NCBI RefSeq assembly: GCF_017573505.1
Contig: NZ_JAGEOJ010000001.1
Coordinates: 1-64,000 of the forward strand
Direction: 5' to 3'
Source: Actinomadura barringtoniae
GTDB taxonomy: Bacteria; Actinomycetota; Actinomycetes; Streptosporangiales; Streptosporangiaceae
Length of the DNA stretch: 64,000 nt
Each line of letters opens with the position of its first letter. Position 1 is the first letter of the stretch. A model generated the notes under the pieces. The model was given only the letters and a program-made list of their open reading frames with translations. It was not told the DNA's origin and did no database searches. This document shows positions 44,203 through 53,523 of this stretch, one piece after another. A program made the translations under genes and the position numbers.

Positions 44203-46310
44203 GACGGCTTCCCCGAGGTCGTGGGCGTCGGGCCCGTCGTCGGCGTGGTGCTGTCATAGCGGAGCTTGGGCAGCCCGGTCGGCAGCTTGCCGTCCTTGAG
44301 CGCGGCGGGCTTGCCGTTCAGCCCGTACATCGCCTCGTAGATCTCGCGCACGGCGGGCGCGGCGGCCATGGCGCCCTGCCCGCCCTGGGAGATCATCGCG
44401 ACCACCGCGTACTTCGGCTTCTTGACCGGCGCGAACGAGGCGAACCACGAGGTGTCGTCCTTGCCGTAGACCTCGGCGGTGCCGGTCTTGCCGGCCACGT
44501 CCACGGTCTTGAAGTCGAAGCCGTTGAACGCCCCGGCCGCCGTGCCGGACTTGGTGACCCCGGCGAGGCCGCCGCGGATGTAAGACAGGATCTTCGGGTC
44601 GACGGGCAGCCGGCCCGGCTTCGGGTCGTCGATCTGGCGGGCCACGCTGCCGTCCGGCCGCACCACGGCGGTCCCGACGCGCGGGGTGAGCAGCTTGCCG
44701 CCGTTGGCCAGCGCCGCGTACGCCCTGGTCAGCTGGAGCGGGGTGACCAGCACGTCGCCCTGCCCGACCGAGAGGTTGGCCGCGTCACCGGCGCGCCACA
44801 CGTAGCCCTCGGCGCAGTTCTCGGCGGCGACGGCCTTCAGGTAGGCGGCCCGCGACGGGTCGGTCTTCTCTACGTCGGGGTAGCCGTCCTTGGCGCCCTT
44901 GCAGTCGGCCTTCTTGGTCGCGTTCCAGTAGTCGCGCTTCCAGCCGCGGTTCGGGATGCGGCCGATGCTCTCGCCGGGCAGGTCGATGCCGGTGCGGGCG
45001 CCGAAGCCCCAGTTGCGGGCCATGCCGACCATCGGGTCGGCGGGGTTCTTCTTCGGCTTGGTGGCGCCGTCGCGCAGCCACTCCTCGTAGGCGAACTTGT
45101 AGAAGATCGTGTCGCAGGAGACGACGAGCGCCTGGTGCAGGCTCATGTCGCCGTGGCTCTCTCCCTCGAAGTTGCGGAACGCGCGGTTGCCGACGTCGTA
45201 GGAACCCGGGCAGGAGTAGGTGCCGTGCAGGTCGTAGCCGTCCTTCACGGCCGCCGACACCGAGGAGACCTTGAACGTCGACCCGGGCGCGAACTGCCCC
45301 TGGGTGACGCGGGAGATGAGCGGCTCGCCCTTCTTCTTGCCGAGCAGCGCGTCGTAGTCGTCCTGGGAGATGCCGCCGGTCCAGATGCTCGGGTCGTACG
45401 TCGGGTAGCTGGCCATCGCGACCAGCCGCCCGGTCTGCACGTCCATCACGACCGCCGCGGCGGCGTCGGCCTTGTGACCCTGCGTGTGCGCGCTCTTGAC
45501 CGCGTTCTCCAGCGCCTTCTCCGCGGCCTCCTGGACCTTGGCGTCGATGCTGGTGACGAGCGTGCCGCCCTGCGTCGGCGCCTGCTCCTGGGCGGTGCCG
45601 GTGACCCGGCCCTGGCTGTCGACCAGGACCTTGCGGTAGCCGGGCACACCGCGCAGGTCGGCGTCGTACTCGGCCTCCAGCCCGTCGCGGCCGATGAGGT
45701 CGACGCCGCTGTAGCCGGTCACCTTCAGGCCCTTGCGCCGGTCGAGCTCGTCCTGCGTGATCGGCTGGAGGTAGCCGAGGGCCTGGGCGGCGCTCGCGCC
45801 CTCCGGCTCCGGGTACTCCCGTACGGCCTGGACCTGCGCGGTCACGCCGGGGAACTCCTCCTGCCGCTCCATGATCTGCAGGGCGCGTTTGGGGTCGACC
45901 CGGTCGTCCACGGGGATCGGCTGGTACGGCGAGCCCGGCCAGCAAGGCCGCTTGATGCCGGGGCCGCAGAGCCTGATCTGCTTCTGCAGGTCGTCGTAGG
46001 TGGTGCCGAGCGTCTTGGCGAGCCTGGTGAGGACGGCCTTGCCGCCGTCCTTCTGCCGGGAGATGACCGTGCGGTCCACCGACACCACCAGCGCGGTGCG
46101 GTTGCGGACCAGCGGACGGCCCATGTCGTCCAGGATCATGCCGCGCACCGCGGGCACCACGATGTCGCGGGTGCGGTTCTGCGCGGCGACGCTGCGGTAG
46201 TGGGCGCCGTCCAGGACCTGCATGGTCCACAGGCGGCCCATCAGCACCAGCAGCAGTGCCCCGACGAGCACGTAGAGCACGACGATACGGAAATGGGTCC
46301 GAGGGTTCAC
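44199..46310 (-). CDS. mrdA: Penicillin-binding protein 2 (class B transpeptidase)
   Basis: A 703-aa peptidoglycan transpeptidase. One N-terminal membrane anchor (VLYVLVGALLLVLMGRLW), the PBP dimerisation region, then the catalytic domain with SxxK STFK at 344-347, SxN-type SCD at 398-400 and KTG at 608-610. The SCD variant of the second motif occurs in other actinobacterial PBP2s. A short Pro/Thr-rich tail (TTPTTGPTPTTSGKPS) closes the protein. It overlaps both mreD (GTGA) and rodA (ATGA). Confidence 0.94.
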   Translation of the reverse strand: MNPRTHFRIVVLYVLVGALLLVLMGRLWTMQVLDGAHYRSVAAQNRTRDIVVPAVRGMILDDMGRPLVRNRTALVVSVDRTVISRQKDGGKAVLTRLAKTLGTTYDDLQKQIRLCGPGIKRPCWPGSPYQPIPVDDRVDPKRALQIMERQEEFPGVTAQVQAVREYPEPEGASAAQALGYLQPITQDELDRRKGLKVTGYSGVDLIGRDGLEAEYDADLRGVPGYRKVLVDSQGRVTGTAQEQAPTQGGTLVTSIDAKVQEAAEKALENAVKSAHTQGHKADAAAAVVMDVQTGRLVAMASYPTYDPSIWTGGISQDDYDALLGKKKGEPLISRVTQGQFAPGSTFKVSSVSAAVKDGYDLHGTYSCPGSYDVGNRAFRNFEGESHGDMSLHQALVVSCDTIFYKFAYEEWLRDGATKPKKNPADPMVGMARNWGFGARTGIDLPGESIGRIPNRGWKRDYWNATKKADCKGAKDGYPDVEKTDPSRAAYLKAVAAENCAEGYVWRAGDAANLSVGQGDVLVTPLQLTRAYAALANGGKLLTPRVGTAVVRPDGSVARQIDDPKPGRLPVDPKILSYIRGGLAGVTKSGTAAGAFNGFDFKTVDVAGKTGTAEVYGKDDTSWFASFAPVKKPKYAVVAMISQGGQGAMAAAPAVREIYEAMYGLNGKPAALKDGKLPTGLPKLRYDSTTPTTGPTPTTSGKPS

Positions 46311-46912
46311 AGGCGGACCCCCGGGCGCGAGCCGGAACCGGACCGGTAGCGGGCCGCGGGCACCGAGAAGCGGTCGCGTGAGGGCCGCTCACCCCGTTCG
46401 AAGCGGCGGGTGACGCGCAGGATCGCCCACACCACGAACGGGCTGGCGATCACGTCGTACAGCACCTGCAGCGGCACCATCCGCGCCACGATCGTCCAGC
46501 TGGCGCGCGGGTCGCCGAGCATCATGCCGGTCCCCGCGTACAGCACCGTGCCGACCAGCGCGCCCGCCGCGACGGCGAAGAACGGCACCATCGACTGGCG
46601 GTCCATGTCGTCGGAGGCCATGCCGCAGATGTAGCCGATCAGGCAGTAGACCAGCGCGTAGCGGCCGATGGTGTGGTCGGCGGGCGGGATGATGTCGGCC
46701 GCCAGGCCCGCGGCGAAGCCGGCGACCAGGCCGGTCAGCGACCCGTTCACCAGGGCCAGCGCGACGACGGCCAGCAGCACGAGGTCGGGCGTGACGCCGC
46801 CGGGCAGCGGCAGCCGGTTGGCGACCGACACCTGCAGGATCAGTGCGGCGACGATCACCACCCCGGCCATGATCGTGCGGCCGGTCTGCGAGCCCTCCGG
46901 TGCGTTCAGCAC
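46307..46912 (-). CDS. mreD: Rod shape-determining protein MreD
   Basis: A 201-aa membrane protein with five to six helices (IMAGVVIVAALILQVSV, LVLLAVVALALVNGSLTG, FAAGLAADIIPP...). PPADHTIGRYALVYCLIGYI is characteristic of actinobacterial MreD. It is expected to link the MreBC complex to the PBP2-RodA pair. The start is GTG, one base after the mreC stop. The end overlaps mrdA by four bases. A basic C-terminal tail of about 35 residues (RRFERGERPSRDRF) is cytoplasmic. Confidence 0.9.
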   Translation of the reverse strand: MLNAPEGSQTGRTIMAGVVIVAALILQVSVANRLPLPGGVTPDLVLLAVVALALVNGSLTGLVAGFAAGLAADIIPPADHTIGRYALVYCLIGYICGMASDDMDRQSMVPFFAVAAGALVGTVLYAGTGMMLGDPRASWTIVARMVPLQVLYDVIASPFVVWAILRVTRRFERGERPSRDRFSVPAARYRSGSGSRPGVRL

Positions 46913-46913
46913 A

Positions 46914-47894
46914 TCAACCCCCCGTGCTCGGCTTGTCCGACGGCGTGCCCTTCTTGTCTCCCTTGCCGTCCTTCGGCGTGGCCGAGGACGACGGTGTCGG
47001 CGTCGGGGAGGGGCTCGGTTTGGGCGGCAGGACCGAGTCGCGCGGGTCGGTCTTCGGCGGCGCGACCACGACCGCGACCACGTCCAGGGTCGTGAACTTC
47101 ACGAACGGCCGGACGTAGGCGGTGCGGGTGAGGCCCCCGGCGGGCGCGTCGATCCGCTCGATGGTGCCGATGGGCACACCCGGGACGTACGGCCGCTCCC
47201 CCTGCGAGCCGAGCGTGACCAGGCGCTGCCCGATGCGCATCGCGGCGTTGGCGTTCAGCAGCTGGAACCGCATCGGGGTCTGGCCGCCGTCGCCGAGGCC
47301 GCGGCGCCCGCGGCCCTGCACGATGCCGATCTCCTTGGAGTCTTCAAGCCGGCTGCCGACCGACGAGGTCACGTCGGTGGCCAGCAGCACGGTCGCGGTG
47401 GTCGGGCCGACGCGGGTGACCCGGCCGACCAGGCCCTCCGCGCTCATCACGGTCATGTCGGGCCGTACCCCGCTGCTGGAGCCGACGTCGATCGTGACCG
47501 TGTCCTCGAAGCCCTGGCCCGCGGAGATCACCTTCGCCGCCGCGATCTTGTAGCCGCCCAGGCCCGCCGAGCCGAGGAGCCTCTGCAGCTGCGCCGAGTG
47601 GTCCTGGTCGAGGTGGGCCGCGCGCAGCTGGTCACGCAGCTGCTGGTTCTCGCGTTCGAGCCGGTCCGCGCGGCGCCGCTCCCCCGGGGCGCCGGTGAGC
47701 GAGTCGAAGGTGTTCCCGATCGGCCGCACCACCGACGCCGACGCCCGTTCGACCGGGCCGAAGACCGCCGACCCGACCCCGCGCAGTCCGCGCAGGGGCG
47801 AGTTGTCACCGCCCCGGTAGTCGATCGTGATGAGCGCTAGCGCGGCGATGAGCAGCACGCCGAGGACCATCCGGGTCCGCCGGGTGTCCTTCAC
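46914..47894 (-). CDS. mreC: Rod shape-determining protein MreC
   Basis: A 326-aa bitopic protein. One membrane helix (MVLGVLLIAALALITIDY), a coiled coil (RRADRLERENQQLRDQLRAA) and a double beta-barrel domain (AAKVISAGQGFEDTVTIDVG, MSAEGLVGRVTRVGPTTATV). A long Pro/Ser/Thr/Lys tail of about 60 residues ends in KPSTGG. It scaffolds the elongasome outside the membrane. GGGAGG lies seven nt before the GTG. It is 36 nt after mreB. Confidence 0.93.
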   Translation of the reverse strand: MKDTRRTRMVLGVLLIAALALITIDYRGGDNSPLRGLRGVGSAVFGPVERASASVVRPIGNTFDSLTGAPGERRRADRLERENQQLRDQLRAAHLDQDHSAQLQRLLGSAGLGGYKIAAAKVISAGQGFEDTVTIDVGSSSGVRPDMTVMSAEGLVGRVTRVGPTTATVLLATDVTSSVGSRLEDSKEIGIVQGRGRRGLGDGGQTPMRFQLLNANAAMRIGQRLVTLGSQGERPYVPGVPIGTIERIDAPAGGLTRTAYVRPFVKFTTLDVVAVVVAPPKTDPRDSVLPPKPSPSPTPTPSSSATPKDGKGDKKGTPSDKPSTGG

Positions 47895-47930
47895 CCACTG
47901 ACCTCCCGAGTCTGCAGAAGTGGTGGGGGA

Positions 47931-48965
47931 TCAGTGCCGCGGCTCCGGTACGAGTACCTGCCGGAGCGACTCGAAGTCCTCGACGCACTTGCCGGTGCCG
48001 AGCACGACCGAGTCCAGGGGGTTGTCGACGAGATGGATCGGCATCCCCGTCTCCTCGCGGAGCCGCTCGTCGAGGTTCTTCAGCAGGGCGCCGCCGCCGG
48101 TGAGCGCGATGCCCCGGTCCATGATGTCGCCGGACAGCTCCGGCGGGCACTTGTCGAGGGTGGTCTTCACGGCGTCGACGATGGCGTTGACCGGCTCCTC
48201 GATCGCGCGGCGGACCTCCTCGGCGGAGATCACCACGGTCTTGGGCAGCCCGCTCACCAGGTCGCGGCCGCGGATCTCGGCGTGCGGTTCCTCGTCGGCG
48301 GCCGGGTAGGCCGAGCCGATCGCCATCTTGATCTCCTCCGCGGTGCGCTCCCCGAGCATCAGGGAGTACTCCTTCTTGGAGAACGAGATCACGGCCTGGT
48401 CCAGCTCGTCGCCACCGACACGCACGGACTGGCTGGTCACGATGCCGCCGAGCGAGATGATGGCGACCTCGGTCGTGCCGCCGCCGATGTCGACGACCAT
48501 GTTGCCGGTCGGCTCGTACACCGGGAGCCCGGCGCCGATCGCGGCGGCCATCGGCTCCTCGATGATGTAGACCCGGCGGGCGCCGGCCTGGTAGCCGGCC
48601 TCCTTCACCGCGCGCTGCTCGACGCCGGTGATGCCGCTCGGCACCGCGACGACGATGCGCGGCTTGGCGAAGTGCCGCCGCTTGTGGACCTTCTGGATGA
48701 AGTAGCGCAGCATGCGTTCGGTCACGTCGAAGTCGGCGATGACGCCGTCCTTCAGCGGACGTACGGCGACGATGTTGCCCGGGGTGCGGCCGATCATGCG
48801 CTTGGCCTCGATCCCCACCGCGACGATCTTGCCGGTGTTGGTGTTGATCGCTACCACGGAAGGTTCGTTCAGAACGATGCCGCGCCCGCGTACGTACACC
48901 AGAGTGTTCGCGGTTCCAAGATCGACCGCCATGTCACGGCCAAGAAAAGACAGCTTGTTACCCAT
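47931..48965 (-). CDS. mreB: Actin-like protein MreB
   Basis: A 344-aa bacterial actin. [20 protein letters not shown] is the phosphate-1 loop region. [20 protein letters not shown] is phosphate-2 and [18 protein letters not shown] the adenosine motif. It forms membrane-bound filaments that direct wall synthesis or sporulation. The ATG at 48965 (MGNKLSFLG) fits the family, though its ribosome site is weak. First gene of the mreBCD-mrdA-rodA operon. Confidence 0.97.
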   Translation of the reverse strand: MGNKLSFLGRDMAVDLGTANTLVYVRGRGIVLNEPSVVAINTNTGKIVAVGIEAKRMIGRTPGNIVAVRPLKDGVIADFDVTERMLRYFIQKVHKRRHFAKPRIVVAVPSGITGVEQRAVKEAGYQAGARRVYIIEEPMAAAIGAGLPVYEPTGNMVVDIGGGTTEVAIISLGGIVTSQSVRVGGDELDQAVISFSKKEYSLMLGERTAEEIKMAIGSAYPAADEEPHAEIRGRDLVSGLPKTVVISAEEVRRAIEEPVNAIVDAVKTTLDKCPPELSGDIMDRGIALTGGGALLKNLDERLREETGMPIHLVDNPLDSVVLGTGKCVEDFESLRQVLVPEPRH

Positions 48966-49105
48966 GAAGAAAGGGAGCCCTTCATGTTGGCGAGCGTGCA
49001 GAGCGGCGTCCCCATCGTAACGCGATGAAGAGGGGCGAGACAGGCACCCCTCCGATGCGCGTCACTCAAAAATCACGCGTCTACCAGGTCAGTTTTGCCT
49101 AAAAG

Positions 49106-49137
49106 ACACGCGGGCCGGGAGATACCGGCCCGCGTGT
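49106..49137 (-). terminator. Terminator of ndk
   Basis: A perfect 13-bp stem ACACGCGGGCCGG with CCGGCCCGCGTGT and loop GAGATA, 24 nt after the ndk stop, followed on the minus strand by CTTTTAGGC. Confidence 0.88.
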
Positions 49138-49161
49138 TGAAGGTGCGGCAAGGCTGTCGGG

Positions 49162-49572
49162 TCAGCCGAGCTCGGGGAAGAAGAGCTTGATCTCGCGCGC
49201 GGCGGACTCGGGCGAGTCGGAGCCGTGCACGATGTTCTCGCCGATCTCCAGGGCGTGGTCGCCGCGGATCGTGCCGGGGCCGGCCTTGACCGGGTCGGTG
49301 GCGCCGGCCAGGGCGCGGAACGCCTCGATGGCGCGCGGGCCCTCGACGACCATGGCGACCAGCGGGCCGCCGGTGATGAACTCCACCAGCTCGCCGAAGA
49401 ACGGGCGCTCGCGGTGCTCGCCGTAGTGGTCCTCGGCGGTGTCGCGGGACAGCGTGCGCAGCTCCAGCGCGACGACCTTCAGGCCCTTGCGCTCGATCCG
49501 GGAGATGACCTCACCGATCACGGCGCGGCGGACGCCGTCGGGCTTGACCAGGACAAGAGTGCGCTCGGACAC
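49162..49572 (-). CDS. ndk: Nucleoside diphosphate kinase
   Basis: A 136-aa enzyme that balances NTP and dNTP pools. The catalytic His116 lies in [27 protein letters not shown] and [10 protein letters not shown] are invariant blocks. The GTG at 49572 follows AAGGAGA (49580-49586 region) and gives the normal family length. It is close to mreB but ends in its own terminator. Confidence 0.98.
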   Translation of the reverse strand: MSERTLVLVKPDGVRRAVIGEVISRIERKGLKVVALELRTLSRDTAEDHYGEHRERPFFGELVEFITGGPLVAMVVEGPRAIEAFRALAGATDPVKAGPGTIRGDHALEIGENIVHGSDSPESAAREIKLFFPELG

Positions 49573-49723
49573 GGAATGTTCTCCTTGAGGAAGATGGGTG
49601 ACGGTGTGCGGCGGCTCTCGCCGGGCCCGCCGTGACTTTCGCCCGGCTCGGCCGCAGCGCACGCCTGCGGGCGCATCCTACCGGCCGCACCCACCCCGCC
49701 GCCCACCCGCGACCCCCCACCCC

Positions 49724-49786
49724 CGCCGATCTTGCTCTCAGCGCCCTCTCACGCCACCCGAAAGGGCGCTGAGAGCAAGATCGGCG
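49724..49786. repeat. 63-bp palindromic element, copy 2 (perfect arms)
   Basis: Perfect 24-bp arms (49724-49747 and 49763-49786; arm begins CGCCGATCTTGCTCTCAGCG) around the 15-nt loop 49748-49762. It matches copy 1 at 40964-41026 in arm sequence and total length, with a different loop. It lies 25 nt downstream of the MFS gene end and upstream of ndk on the same strand. Confidence 0.95.
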
Positions 49787-49811
49787 GGGTGTTCGGGGTG
49801 GGGTGAGTGAG

Positions 49812-51398
49812 TTAGGGGGTGGGAGCGGAGGTGGGGGTGCCGGTACGGCGGGGTCTGGTGTCTCGGCTGGCCCGGGCGGGGGTCGCGGTGACGCGCAGGC
49901 AGGCGGCGGCCAGCAGAACGGTGATCACCCCGGCGACGATCAGCCAGAGGCGGTAGCCGGCGGTCAGCCCGTACAGCTGCTGCTGGGCGCTGGTGATCGG
50001 CTGCATCCGCTGGAGGCGTCCGGCCTGGAGCGACAGGACCAGGAGCTGGCCGGTCAGGACGGCGGGCAGGCAGAGCGCCAGGCCGAACAGGGCCGCGCCG
50101 ACGCCCGCGCCGCGCAGCGAGGCGGCGAGCGCCATGCCCGCACCCGCGCCGAGCGGGATCAGCGGCGCCATCAGCAGCCAGCCGCCCGAGGCGACGTCGG
50201 TGGCCAGGGACAGCAGCAGCGCCACGATGATCAGGCCGTGCCCGCCCAGGACGGCGCCGCGCGCGGCGTCGCGGGGCATCCGCGCGGCGAGCAGCGCGCC
50301 GAGCATTGCGGCGGCCCCGGCGGCGGCGAACGGGATCAGCGGGAACGCGGCGCCGTTCGCCACGGCGGTCGCGCTCGCCAGGCCCGCGAGCGGACCGGCC
50401 ACCGGGTAGGTGAGCAGGCCGACGGTGACCATCACGACCGCGCAGCCGAGCGGGCTGCCGGTGGTGGCGTCGCGGCTGCCGACGATGGCGAGGCCGAGCA
50501 GGGCGACCAGGGCGATGCAGCCGACGACGAGCTGGGCGCCCGGCGACCAGCCGTAGGTGGTGACGACCGAGAGGAACGCGAACCCCGCGGCGGGAACGGC
50601 CGGGAGCAGCAGCTGGCCGCGTTCGGTGTGGCGCGGGACCGGCAGGGAGTCGCGGTTGCGCAGGACCATGCAGGCGAGCGCCGCGATCAGGGCGGCGGCC
50701 GCGGTCTCGGGGTACGGGCCGAACGCCACGCGCCAGTCGCCGGGCGGGGTGACCCCGTCGGGCAGCGGCGTCGCGTACAGGGCGGCGGGCATGGCCACCA
50801 GCAGGACGGCGGTGAACGTTCCGGCCCAGACGGCCGGGAGCATGCGTCCGCGCCGTTCCCACACCAGGACGATGAGGGCGGACAGGATGACGCCCGCGCC
50901 CAGCCCCTGGGCGACGCGTCCACCGGCGAGGATCGGCACCGAGCCGGCCAGCCGCGCGGCGGCGAGTCCGCCTCCGAGGAGCAGCAGGCCGGTCAGGAAG
51001 ACCAGGCGGGCAGAGAAGCGGCGGGCGGCGACGGCGGCGACCGGGACGGCGAGCAGCGCCGCGGGGAGCGTGAGACCGGCCGCGCGGACCAGGTCGGGCA
51101 GGCCGTCGTTGGTGATGCCGAGCGCGTCGCGGGCGGGTTCGAGGACGTTCAGGCTGGTGTTCGGGAGCGTCACCGCGACGGCCGGGAGCGCGGCGAGCGT
51201 CGCCAGCAGGACCGCGGCGCTGGTCAGCGCCTCGCGCACCCGCGGCGACCGTTCGGTGGTCTCGGCGGAGGCGTCGGCGGAGGTCTCGGCGGAGGCGTCG
51301 GCGGAGGTCTCGGCGGGGATCTCTGTGGTGGTCGCGGGGGTGGGAGCTTCGGTGAAGTCCGCGGTGAAGTCCGCGGTGGAATCTGTGTGAGGGGGCAC
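49812..51398 (-). CDS. MFS-type multi-spanning membrane protein with repeated acidic N-terminus
   Basis: A 528-aa transporter-like protein with about 12-14 hydrophobic helices. LVFLTGLLLLGGGLAAARLAG and LAGGRVAQGLGAGVILSALI follow the MFS helix 3-4 pattern. Two spacer repeats mark the cytoplasmic N-terminus: FTADFTE (15-bp unit near 51352-51385) and SADASAET, twice (24-bp unit near 51260-51315). The start is GTG after AAGGAGAAGG. The substrate is unknown. It separates DUF4233 from ndk, which are adjacent in many relatives. Confidence 0.75.
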   Translation of the reverse strand: MPPHTDSTADFTADFTEAPTPATTTEIPAETSADASAETSADASAETTERSPRVREALTSAAVLLATLAALPAVAVTLPNTSLNVLEPARDALGITNDGLPDLVRAAGLTLPAALLAVPVAAVAARRFSARLVFLTGLLLLGGGLAAARLAGSVPILAGGRVAQGLGAGVILSALIVLVWERRGRMLPAVWAGTFTAVLLVAMPAALYATPLPDGVTPPGDWRVAFGPYPETAAAALIAALACMVLRNRDSLPVPRHTERGQLLLPAVPAAGFAFLSVVTTYGWSPGAQLVVGCIALVALLGLAIVGSRDATTGSPLGCAVVMVTVGLLTYPVAGPLAGLASATAVANGAAFPLIPFAAAGAAAMLGALLAARMPRDAARGAVLGGHGLIIVALLLSLATDVASGGWLLMAPLIPLGAGAGMALAASLRGAGVGAALFGLALCLPAVLTGQLLVLSLQAGRLQRMQPITSAQQQLYGLTAGYRLWLIVAGVITVLLAAACLRVTATPARASRDTRPRRTGTPTSAPTP

Positions 51399-51527
51399 GG
51401 CCCTTCTCCTTAACGAGGGCGTCGTCCACCGATGTGCAATTTCCCAATAGAGTGGGATGTCGGATTTGCGCGATAAATTGAGATCGCGAATATCGGCGGA
51501 CGCTGTGAAAACGCCGTGCCGGTGAAT

Positions 51528-52013
51528 TTAGCGCGCTTCGGCGTTTTCCGCCTTGCGTCCGAGCCAAATGGCCGTGACCCAGAGCAGGCCGAAAAGGACG
51601 CCGAGGAAGAACATGGTCTTCACCATGAACCCGGTCGCGATGATGAGCACCTGGAAAGCGCTGCCCACCGCGACCGCCCACGGGAAGCGCAGCAGCCCGG
51701 CCAGCAGCAGGCACAGCACCGCCAGGCCGCCGCACACCGTGCCGGCGAGCGCGCCGCTCACGTGCTGCACCGAGATCGCCACCGGAATCGCCAGCGCGAT
51801 CACGATCGCCTCGCAGGTCAGCACGGTCGCCAGCAGCCGCCGCGCCGGGTTGGCGGACGGCTTGGCGGCCCGCGCCGGGGCGGCGGGTTCGGCCGAGGTC
51901 GTAGAGCCCCCCGGGCTCGCCGGAGGCGTCGAGCCCGCTGGCGGCGTGGGGCTCGCTGGCGGCGTGGGGCTCGCCGGGGGTGTGGGGCTCGCCGGGGGCG
52001 TTCCGTCGCTCAC
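51528..52013 (-). CDS. DUF4233 membrane protein with Pro-rich repeat
   Basis: A 161-aa protein. About 45 N-terminal residues are a Pro/Ala/Ser/Thr repeat (SPTPPA units, encoded by an 18-bp tandem repeat near 51935-51995). Four transmembrane helices follow (LTCEAIVIALAIPVAISV, LAGTVCGGLAVLCLLLAGLL, VAVGSAFQVLIIATGFMV and MFFLGVLFGLLWVTAIWLG). DUF4233 genes regularly follow folC in actinobacteria. The GTG overlaps the folC stop (GTGA). The function is unknown. Confidence 0.87.
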   Translation of the reverse strand: MSDGTPPASPTPPASPTPPASPTPPAGSTPPASPGGSTTSAEPAAPARAAKPSANPARRLLATVLTCEAIVIALAIPVAISVQHVSGALAGTVCGGLAVLCLLLAGLLRFPWAVAVGSAFQVLIIATGFMVKTMFFLGVLFGLLWVTAIWLGRKAENAEAR

Positions 52014-53419
52014 TTGTCTCCCACCCGCAGCAGGGTCCGCGCGTCGCCGACGGTGGCGGCGGAACCGGTGATCAGCACGCCCGCGCCCTGGTACTCGCCG
52101 GTCTCCTCGGCCAGGCCGATGGCCTCGTCGATCGCGTCGTCCAGGCGTTCGGACAGGTGCACGCGCTCGGGACCGAAGATGCCTTCGGCGATCTCCGCCA
52201 GCTCCTCCGGCGGCATCGAGCGGGGCGAGGAGTTGCGCGTCACGACCACCTCGGCCAGCACCGGTTCGAGCTGCTCCAGGATCCCCGCGACGTCCTTGTC
52301 GGCGAACGCGGCGACCACGCCGATCAGCCGGGTGAAATCGAACGCCTCGGTGATCGTCTGCACGCTCGCGGCCATGCCGGCCGGATTGTGCGCCGCGTCC
52401 ACCAGCACGGTCGGCCCGGTCCGTACGACCTCCAGCCGCCCCGGCGAGGCGGACTTGGCGAAGCCGCTGCGCACCAGGGCAGGGTCCAGCTGGCCCTCGT
52501 CGCCGCCGATATAGGTCTCGCCCGGCGCGATCCGCGTGGTGGACTCCAGGTTGGACTCGCCCCTGGTCGCGGTACCGCTGGCGAACGCCTCGACGGCGGC
52601 CAGCGCGCAGGCCGCGTTGCTGGCCTGGTGGTCGCCGAACAGCGGCAGGAAGATCTCGTCGTACCGGCCGTGCAGGCCCTGGATCGCGATCTGCTGGCCG
52701 CCGAAGGCGACGTCGCGGCTCGTCACGCCGAACTCGATGCCCTCGCGGGCCGCGACGGCGCCGACCTCGGCGACCCGGCGCAGCAGCACCTCGGCCGCGG
52801 CGACCGGCTGCTGGGCCAGCACCGCGATCGAGCCCTCCTTGATGACCCCGGCCTTCTCGCCGGCGATCTCCTCGATGGTGTCGCCCAGGTAGCGGGTGTG
52901 GTCGAGCCCGATCGGGGTGACGACGGCGACCGTGCCGTCGGCGACGTTGGTCGCGTCCCAGGTCCCGCCCATGCCGACCTCGACGACGGCCACGTCGACG
53001 GGCGCGTCCGCGAACGCGGCGAACGCCATCGCGGTCAGCACCTCGAAGAACGACAGCTTGACGCCGTGCTTGTCGTCGATGAGCTCGACGAGGGGCAGCA
53101 CGTCGTTCAGCGTCTCGGTGAACTTCTCCTCCGACAGCGCCTCGCCGTCGATGGCGATGCGGTCCCGCAGGGTGGTCAGCTCCGGGCTGGTGTACAGGCC
53201 CGTTCGCAGGCCGCGTTCGCGCAGCAGGGCCTCGATCAGCCGGGCCGTGCTGGACTTGCCGTTGGTGCCCGCCACGTGGATGACCGGATAGGCCGCCTGC
53301 GGCGATCCCAGCAGGTCGACCAGATCGCGGATCCGGTCGAGGGTGGGATCGATCTCCCACTCGACGCCCCGGCTCATGATGGCGCCCATGGCGCCGCGGT
53401 AGTCGGTTACCTGGCTCAC
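52010..53419 (-). CDS. folC: Folylpolyglutamate synthase/dihydrofolate synthase
   Basis: A 469-aa Mur-ligase-fold enzyme that adds glutamate to dihydropteroate and folates. The P-loop GTNGKSS is at about 51-57. EVGMGGTWDATN and TPIGLDHTRYLGDT are the FolC signatures, and DAAHNPAGMAA marks the C-terminal domain. I place the start at GTG 53419 (SQVTDYRGAMGAIMSRG). An ATG at 53443 is also open. Between the two starts a 17-bp unit (GAGCCAGGTAACCGA core) is repeated. A FolC-like paralogue starts 105 nt away on the other strand. Confidence 0.94.
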   Translation of the reverse strand: MSQVTDYRGAMGAIMSRGVEWEIDPTLDRIRDLVDLLGSPQAAYPVIHVAGTNGKSSTARLIEALLRERGLRTGLYTSPELTTLRDRIAIDGEALSEEKFTETLNDVLPLVELIDDKHGVKLSFFEVLTAMAFAAFADAPVDVAVVEVGMGGTWDATNVADGTVAVVTPIGLDHTRYLGDTIEEIAGEKAGVIKEGSIAVLAQQPVAAAEVLLRRVAEVGAVAAREGIEFGVTSRDVAFGGQQIAIQGLHGRYDEIFLPLFGDHQASNAACALAAVEAFASGTATRGESNLESTTRIAPGETYIGGDEGQLDPALVRSGFAKSASPGRLEVVRTGPTVLVDAAHNPAGMAASVQTITEAFDFTRLIGVVAAFADKDVAGILEQLEPVLAEVVVTRNSSPRSMPPEELAEIAEGIFGPERVHLSERLDDAIDEAIGLAEETGEYQGAGVLITGSAATVGDARTLLRVGDK

Positions 53420-53523
53420 TCGGTTACCTGGCTCGTCTCTCATGCCCGCGGAAACTGACCTTTGCAGCCTACTTGCAGTGGGTGCGCGGGCCTGCCGCGA
53501 CGCCCGGGAAGCGTCCTGGGAGC

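Noticed and set aside
41212..44259. A 1015-codon open frame on the plus strand
   Set aside because: Antisense to the TIGR03960 and rodA genes. The composition (His/Gln/Arg/Asp-rich) and absence of motifs show it is not a gene.
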